From assembly GCA_030267565.1 (NCBI GenBank), contig BRXU01000003.1:6175001-6239000 (forward strand): 64,000 nucleotides of DNA, in the 5' to 3' direction. Under the pieces are notes generated by a model. The model was not told the DNA's origin. It saw only the letters and a program-made list of their open reading frames with translations, and ran no database searches. Source of the stretch: Pleodorina starrii (Eukaryota; Chlorophyta; Chlorophyceae; Chlamydomonadales; Volvocaceae). Below, one piece after another: positions 57,393 through 64,000 of the stretch; within the stretch, counting starts at the first letter, position 1, and each line of letters begins with the position of its first letter. A program made the translations under genes and the position numbers.

Positions 57393-59914
57393 ATGCAATC
57401 TAAAATTACCAATCGATGTCGGGCCAACTCCAGCGCGCGCCTCGAGGTGGCGCCTGCGTCCGCTCGGCTCGCACCAAAAGCGACGCGCGCGGCTAACGCC
57501 TTCGCCGCATCACCAGTGCTGCTTCACTGCACCCGAGCACCGCAACCTCCCAGCAGTGCATGCTCCGCCGCCGCAGTTTGCAGCCCCGCCACCGCTAGCT
57601 GCCACAACCGCGTCGCCATCGGGCATGGAGCCACAGCCACGCCCGCGCGCCTCGTCGCCTGCGCCTGTGCGGGCAGCGCAGCTGGCGGCGGCTCCGCCGC
57701 CGCCGACGCGGCCGCGTCAGCGGCCGCGACGCCGATGGCCGCGGCGCCCGCCGCGCCGTACTGGAAGACGTACATCTCCCGTAAACCTCTGCTGGTACAG
57801 GCGCTGTTCGACTGCCTGGCCAACCTACGGCGGCAGGGCCCGCTGCCCGACGTGGTTGACGTGGCGCTGGTGTACGTCTCCTCAGAGTACCTGGAGGTAC
57901 GGCAGTACGGCAGGTGGTGTACGACAGCCTGATTTTGACTTGAGGGCTGCTCCCAGCCCCGCGACCTCGCACAACGCGCCGGCAGGGCTTCCGTCTGCAC
58001 GCGGAATCCTTTCTCTTTTTATTTGATCATGAACCAGAGCCCACATCCTCACCAACAACCGTAACCCTCCCGGGTGTGACCCTCCGCGGCCGGCCCCGTA
58101 GCCACCCACGGCACCCGCAACCCATACACACTCGCCCTCCCTCCCGCCCCTCCTGCCGGTCCCATGTTTGCTCATCCGCCGGGCTCCACCCCGCTCCGCC
58201 GCGCCCACGCACAGGACTACAGCGCACTGGTGGAAACGCTTCGAAGCGAGTTGCCGGGGCTCCGAAACGTGTTTGGGTGCACGGTAGGTGGTGGGTCAGT
58301 TGGGCACGTGGCGGCGAGCGCCCTGCGATGTGCGGCACCTGCGCCGAGGCCCTGACCCCGGACCGTCTGGCTCCACGGGACGCGACGCAAGGCCAGGCAC
58401 CTCCTGCGCAGCCCCTCTAGTCACGCGGGTCCGTTCGCTAACGCCGTCTCCGTCCCTTCGCTGCGGTATCTTTCTTTTTTCACTCTCTAGTCACTTGAGG
58501 GTCCCCATTGACCTGAGCGCCCTCTGGTGGTTGTGCTGCTCTGCTAGCAACAAGGCAAACGGTGCTCCCATTCCGCATCTGTCTTGTCCGGGGACTGAAA
58601 ACTGTGGGTTTGCTGTCCGCACTCGCACTCGCACTCGCCCTCGCACTCTCTCAGGGCTTCGGTGTCATCGGATTGGACGAGGAGGGTGCACAGGAGGTGG
58701 AGGCGCAGCCCGCACTCAGCCTCACACTGGCCACACTGCCGCAGGTACGTGTGAGCGTGCGTGCGTGAACGTGGGTGTATGTGTGTATATGTGCGTGCGT
58801 GCGTGCGTGTATGTGCGTGTGAGCGTGTGTGTATGTGTGCGTGTGTGTGAGCGTCATGACGTCAGGCAGGCTGTCATGTGGCGGTGTCATTTGGCGGTGT
58901 CATGTGGGTGTGTGGCTGCGGGTTTGGGGTCTTGTCCTGTGCTGGGCTGGAGAGGCTTCTGTCCCGCCCTCATGCGCCTTGTGTACTGCTTCCGTCAAAG
59001 GTGCCGTACTCTGGTGCCGTGGCCGCCTGTACTGCTGTACTGCAGGCCGAGGTAGTTGTACGGCATCTGGATGAGACGGACCTGCCCGATGGCGGTGAGG
59101 CTTGGGGGCGTGTGTGGCCTGCTCAGCGGTGTTCCCCTGTCCCCTGTTCCCCCGGCTGAGTGACCCTGGTGCCCCTTGCCCCGCTGTCACGCACAACCCG
59201 TACCTCACCCAAACCCACCCCACCCTACCCGCTCGGCCATTCCCCTTTGACCGCTGCCCACCTTCCCCATTCCCCACAACCTCTCACCCAACCCAAACCC
59301 CTCACCAAACCCCACATCCAAACCCCACATCCAACCCCACATCCAACCCCAAACCCGCGACCCAACCCCACAACCCCACAACCCCCCGCCCCGCAGACGC
59401 CCCTCCCGACCGCTGGTCCGCTCTGTTGGGCGTGCCCGCCTTCCCGGAGGCTCCGCTGTCCCAGGTGGTGTTGTCGGACCCCTCCTTCGCCGCCGTACAG
59501 GACGTCCTGGCGGGGCTGGACTTCGCCTTCCCGTCAGCCACCAAGATAGGTGAGGAGAGGGGGGCGCCGAGGAGGAGGAGGGACGGAGAAAAGGGGGGGG
59601 CGCGGACGGAGAGAATGGGGAGGGCTTCACGGCTCACCAGTCACCACGCCTCAGGTCATCCGCCACCCACCATCCGCCACCTGCCACCTGCCGCCCCCCC
59701 AAACACGTCACCCAGGCGGTCTGAGCTCCTCGTCCGCATTCGGTGGCTCCCGGACCGCCACCTTCAGCTGGTCCGCCGGGGGGGTCCACGGGACCGCTTC
59801 TTCCCCTGCCTCATCCCCATCCTCAGCCGGGGTCTACAGCCGCGGCGCCTCCGTCATGTCGATTTACGGGGAGGTGCAGATGGATCTCATGATCGCACAG
59901 GTCCGTGTGTATGT

Positions 59915-59951
<37 letters not shown>

Positions 59952-62937
59952 GGGGGGGGGGGAGGGGGCGCTGGAGGCTGGACCCGTGGGTCATATCGAC
60001 CCGGCCAGACCCATGGGTCGGTGTGTCACTCATTGCGGGCACTCGGGTCGCGGCGGTCGGTGCATCGACCTTGAACCAGCGTCACCTCACCCTCCCCCTT
60101 CTCCTCTCCTCCCCCGCTCCTCCCCCTTCTCCGCTCCTCCCCTCCTCCCCCCCCCTCCTCCCCCCCCCTCCTACACCCTCTCCCTCCCTCTCCCTCCCTC
60201 TCCCTCCCTCTCCCTCCCTCTCCCTCCCCCCCCAGGGCTGCCGCCCCCTGACCTCCACCACCTGGACAGTGGACCGGGTGGCTCCAGGGAGCCCCACCCA
60301 GGTGGCGGCGCTGTCCTCGGAGGGGGTGGCCCGGGGCAGGTCGCTGCCCGCACTGGAGGCCTTCCAGATAGAGCTGCAGGTGGGGGCCGGTCGGTGGCAG
60401 CAGTGGCGGTCGTGTGTCCTTGGGTATGGCAGGGCCGGAGTCAGGGGAGTCAGGGGAGTCAGGGGGGTCAGGGTGTCCGCGTCCTTGTGAGCAGATGGTG
60501 GGGTCTCCTGGGGAGCAGATGGGTGGGATGTGCTGATGGTGGGGTCTCCCCGGGGCCGGGGGGATCCCCCGGGGCCCAGGCCCGGGGCCGGGACTGGGCC
60601 TCTCCCGTCATCCTTTTCCCCCCTTGACCCCTTCCCCCTTTCCCTCCTCCCCCCTTCCGCCCGTCGCCCCTTCCCCTCTCCCCCCCACCCATGGCCGTCT
60701 GGACGCCCCCTGCCGCAGTCGGTGCTGGGTGGCATGAGCGAGGTGCAGCTGCGGCGCACGGTGGCCAACCTGACGGTGGGGGTGGCACCCGAGGGACTCA
60801 AAGAGACGCTGGAGCCGCAGGTGCGGACAGCAGGGGGGCAGGGGGGCACGGGGGTACTGGTGCGGGTGTGTGGATGTGCAAGGGTGTGCGGTCGGGGCTG
60901 TCTGGTGCTCGGGGGGTAGAAAATGATACCGCAGCGGCGACGAGGACGGCGTTAGCGAACGGACCCGGGGGAGGTCACCGGACGGCGCTGGCGCCGGTGA
61001 CACCGTTGACACCGGTGTCGCGGTGTGGGGGATCGGCTGGTGTGGGATCATTGAGGCTGGGCCGCTGTGGGCGGGGGATGACGGGGTGCTGTTGGGGTTT
61101 GGGTTCCGGGATGTGTGTGTGGGGGGCGGGCGCTGGGCGGGCGCGTCTGTGTGTGTGCTCGTGCTTGTGCGTGCGCGCAGTCACCTGATTTCCCGCTGCC
61201 TGCCGGCCTGCCTGTTGCCGTACCTCTCTCGGCCACCACGCGCCGCCGCCGCCATCCACTGCCTCCCATCTACCGGACGGCACGGACTGGTTCGCCCGCT
61301 CGCCACCCCTGCCCCTCCCGCTCACCCACTCGGACCCCCCCCACACACACACAGGACTTTTTGATTCGGGCCCTCCGCGGCTTTGATTCGGAGCAGTGCC
61401 TCGTGGTGGGGGAGCACATGCGCGTGGGACAGCGAGTGCGGTTCATGGTGGGTGGGTGGGTGGGTGGACGGGTGGGTGGGTGAAAAATGTGAACCGCAGC
61501 CAAAGGACGGCTGGGCGGGTGGGTGGGTGGGTGGGTAAAGCGCTGCTGTGCTGTGTCAGCCCTGCTTTGCAGCGCCGGCGGAGTGCAACACCCACTGGGT
61601 GACAAGAACGGATGACCCAAGTGACCCAAGGGGCGGGGCGGACGGACGCCGCAAACCCGCGGCAGGAGGCACCCCTCTGCCTCTCTCCTTTGGTCCCCCG
61701 CCGCCCACCTCCCCGTCGTTGGTCCTCTGCCATCTCCACCTCCACCTCCACCTCCCGCTTCCCTCCCCGCTTCCCTTCCCTTCCCTTCCGGGGGGGGGGG
61801 CTGCAATCGCAGGTTCGGGACAAGCAGGGGGCGCAGGAGGACCTGGATTCACACGGCCTGTCGTACAAGCGAAAGCAGCTGCAGGTAGCTAGCTAGCTAG
61901 CCAGCTACACGCGGGCGATGTCGGGCTCGGTGGCTACAGGGGGTCACCGCCCCCGACCTCTGTTTTTCTGCTCTCTTCCCGCGGCGGATGTAGTTTCCGC
62001 CACACAGTGCGCTCACATCGCACCGGCTGCTCGACGCTGCTGCTGCTGTTTCCCGTTGTGTGTGTGTGGGGGGGGGGGGAGTGTACAGCGACGTCGCCCA
62101 CGCCGTGCCGTGCCGTGCATTCGCCGCCTGCCGATCCTCTTCAAAAGAGACTGTGCAGAAGAACACAGATGCATGCCAAGATGTCGTCAACAGCGTGAGC
62201 GTCCCGTCTGTCCGTCGTCGGGGGGAGAGGGGCCACACGCGCCCCGTCCCCTCCCCCGCGGCGGCAACCTCTTTTGTTGTCTCAGCCCGCAAGGATGCCC
62301 GCTGAGTAGTGTGCACGCTCCTGGGCACGCGGGGGCCGCCCCCTTACACGCCACGCAGGCGATGCTGCTGGGCGGCCCCGAGCAGCAAGCGTCGGCGCCC
62401 TTCGGCATGCTCATGTTCACATGCAACGGCCGCGGGTCCGGACTGTACGGCGAAAACTCGTACGACGCGCGCACGATGTCGTCGTACGTGCCGGTGCCGT
62501 GCGCTGGCTTCCAGTGCAACGGTGAGGGGCACGGGCGGGGGGGCGGGGGGCATCGGAGCCCTTTCAGTACCTTGTCTTCCCCGGCACTCCTGCTCGTTCA
62601 CACTGGAATCCGCCCGCCTTCGGACGTTGCCTTCCTCCCCACCCCCCTTCACTCCCTGCCTTCCTCCCTTCCTCCACACGCCCTCACTCCCTACCCTGTC
62701 CTGCAACCCGCAGGCGAGATTGGTCGGGTGGGCGACACCACCCACCTCCACGGTTTCACTTGCGCGGTCGGTGTGCTGCGGCTCACAGGCGCCGCCGCAG
62801 AGGCGGCCAGGCCCGGGATGGCGGCGGCCGTCTCCTCCCCCGCCTCCGCCTCCCCCACGTCCAAATCGCCACCACCCGCGCCGCCTTCACCGGAGGAGCC
62901 CTCGGCGCAGCAGCAGCAACAACAGCAGGAGCAGTAG
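57393..62937 (+). CDS. FIST-domain protein (FIST_N + FIST_C), possibly organelle-targeted
   Basis: Twelve exons: 57393-57896, 58215-58283, 58655-58744, 59046-59094, 59397-59549, 59716-59900, 60236-60379, 60719-60820, 61355-61447, 61813-61884, 62359-62521, 62714-62937; 1,848 nt, 615 aa, stop TAG. The FIST domain is a sensory, probably small-ligand-binding module known in bacteria and in the eukaryotic F-box protein FBXO22. Recognisable parts: DVALVYVSSEYLE then LRNVFGCT and GFGVIGLDEEGAQEVEA (FIST_N), SATKIGGLSSSSAFGG, GCRPLTSTTWTVD (351-363), and APFGMLMFTCNGRGSGLYGE with C509 and R512 (FIST_C signature). The first ~125 residues are rich in Ala, Ser, Arg and Cys with few acids, as in chloroplast or mitochondrial transit peptides. 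I see no F-box. The tail is Pro/Ser/Gln-rich and probably disordered. Phase is kept at every junction. Confidence 0.88.
58425..58480 (+). repeat. Dispersed ~50-bp element, copy B
   Basis: GGTCCGTTCGCTAACGCCGT followed by a CGCTGCGGTATCTTTCTTTT-type end, in the intron 58284-58654 of the FIST gene. Nearly identical to copy A at 4961 in the unrelated coiled-coil gene. Confidence 0.75.
59903..59963 (+). repeat. (GT)n-poly(G) composite tract in FIST intron
   Basis: GTGTGTAT units, then a perfect (GT) run, then twelve G, starting 3 bp after the end of exon 59716-59900. The donor itself lies at the edge of the repeat. Confidence 0.9.
60145..60233 (+). repeat. CCCT-rich polypyrimidine repeat before acceptor
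   Basis: CTCCCTCC-type units run into the CCCAG acceptor of the FIST exon 60236-60379. Confidence 0.9.
60917..60969 (-). repeat. Dispersed ~50-bp element, copy C (inverted)
   Basis: Reverse complement reads GGTCCGTTCGCTAACGCCGT, then a CGCTGCGGTATCATTTTCT end. It lies in the intron 60821-61354 of the FIST gene, opposite in orientation to copy B. Confidence 0.75.
62057..62079 (+). repeat. (GT)n-poly(G) composite tract
   Basis: A short GT run followed by about eleven G in the intron 61885-62358 of the FIST gene. Confidence 0.8.
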
Positions 62938-64000
62938 CAACAACAGCAGGAGCAGCAGTAGCGGGGCAGTGGCATGCAGCAAGGCGGCACATAGCGGTCG
63001 CGTGTTGTGTCAGCGAGGCTTGGCTGGGTGCATTGCATTTTCGCACCGCATGTTTCCGGGCTGGCGGCGGATACGGATACGGATGCGGGGGTGGGGGCGT
63101 GGGGGCGTCGGCCGTGGAGAGGCTGTTGTTCGGGCTGGGACGGGGCGGCGCATTGCGGTCCTCGGCGCCTGATGGTCCTGTGCTGAACCTGGGAGCATCC
63201 GAGAGGGTCGTGGAGCTCCAACATTTGGCGTGTCAAGGATAGCGGCTGTCGAAGGGTGTCGAGGAGTAGTAGGCGCCTGGGGAGGCCATGAAAGAGGGGC
63301 TAGGGGGGCTCCGCCCACGTGCATTCAGCACTGGCACCAAGGCGCCTGCGAGGCAGCCCCTGTGGCCGTCGATCGCCCGCCGCTGATCTTCGAGCCCGAT
63401 TGAGGCTTCTACCACATGGATCACCAGCCAATGAGGACCACTGCGCTCCAAGAGACGAAAGCAGTTCGGTCATCACACATACAAGGCCACACCGATTTGG
63501 CCCCAAACCCAACCCATTCACCCACTGTAACAACCACACACCTACCCGCGGACCGCCTAGAGCTGCAAATATAACACACGGCTTGAATATTGATACTGGA
63601 AAAGAGCCCAGACGCCCGGTACCCCACTTGAAACAATAACGGCAACCATAACATATGCCGTACCAACAGTGTCTCGCACGCTGCTGTCCCCAACATCAGC
63701 CTCTGCCCTCTTGCCTGATGCCGCCAGTTATACTCCTTTTGCCAGTCCCGGAGCCGAATATCAGAGACAGTTCATATCTTGCCATACATCATCTGTACAT
63801 CACGGGTTCGACGCGCCAGTTCCGCCTCTGTCTGTCCATCTGTCTATCTGTCTGTACATGGGCCGCCGCCCGCGGCCCCGCGCCGCACGTCGCCTCCATC
63901 CATCCATCCATCTGCTGCTGGCGCCTGTCTCCGCAATCTTTGGCCCGGCCTAGCGCTGGCAAGGCCAGAAACTTAGAGAAGAACAAGCCAATGCAACGGC
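62938..64000. other. Region downstream of the FIST gene
   Basis: Begins with CAGCAG/CAACAG-rich sequence continuing the Gln codons of the last exon beyond the stop. It holds the probable 3' UTR to about 63550. A short (CATC)n run at about 63898-63911 and CTGT-rich units at 63830-63855 are the only repeats. No further gene is supported before the window ends. Confidence 0.55.
63526..63530 (+). terminator. TGTAA poly(A) signal, FIST gene
   Basis: TGTAA lies 589 nt after the stop codon of the FIST gene, a typical 3' UTR length for this kind of alga. Confidence 0.55.

Overview
The window looks like nuclear DNA of a volvocine or chlamydomonad green alga. It is very GC-rich. Genes carry many short exons with GT-AG introns. 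TGTAA motifs, the usual poly(A) signal of this lineage, lie downstream of several genes. Proteins carry Ala/Gly/Gln-rich low-complexity stretches. I found no rRNA, tRNA, CRISPR array or bacterial operon structure. All gene models were spliced by eye. In each model the exon lengths keep one continuous reading frame, which is the main internal check.

Layout: (1) 98-23533 (+): one giant gene of about 38 exons for a roughly 4,050-residue coiled-coil protein of unknown identity; its 5' end may lie left of the window. (2) 25336-29890 (+): 10-exon gene for a PLP-dependent D-cysteine desulfhydrase (458 aa). (3) 30463-50787 (-): 9-exon gene for a secreted or vacuolar nucleoside-phosphorylase-superfamily protein (430 aa). 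Its 16.4-kb fourth intron contains a tyrosine-recombinase gene (33148-34269, -) and a 14.9-kb satellite of 1,857 copies of an 8-bp unit (34389-49245). (4) 51814-56441 (-): 9-exon phytochelatin synthase gene (607 aa) with a Cys94/His200/Asp218 triad. (5) 57393-62937 (+): 12-exon gene for a FIST-domain protein (615 aa) with a possible organelle-targeting N-terminus. It probably shares an upstream region with the phytochelatin synthase gene.

The D-cysteine desulfhydrase and phytochelatin synthase both act on thiol chemistry (cysteine to H2S; glutathione to phytochelatins). The phosphorylase-like protein belongs to a superfamily that includes methylthioadenosine nucleosidases. A functional link between these neighbours is conjecture.

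The most unusual part is the satellite next to the recombinase inside an intron. Because 8 is not a multiple of 3, all three frames of one strand encode the same octapeptide. The repeat unit contains no stop codon on either strand, so thousands of codons stay open in all six frames. Those long open frames are treated here as a property of the repeat, not as genes. Introns elsewhere hold microsatellites, a dispersed ~50-bp element in both orientations and a recurrent GACCC-NN-GGGTC palindrome.
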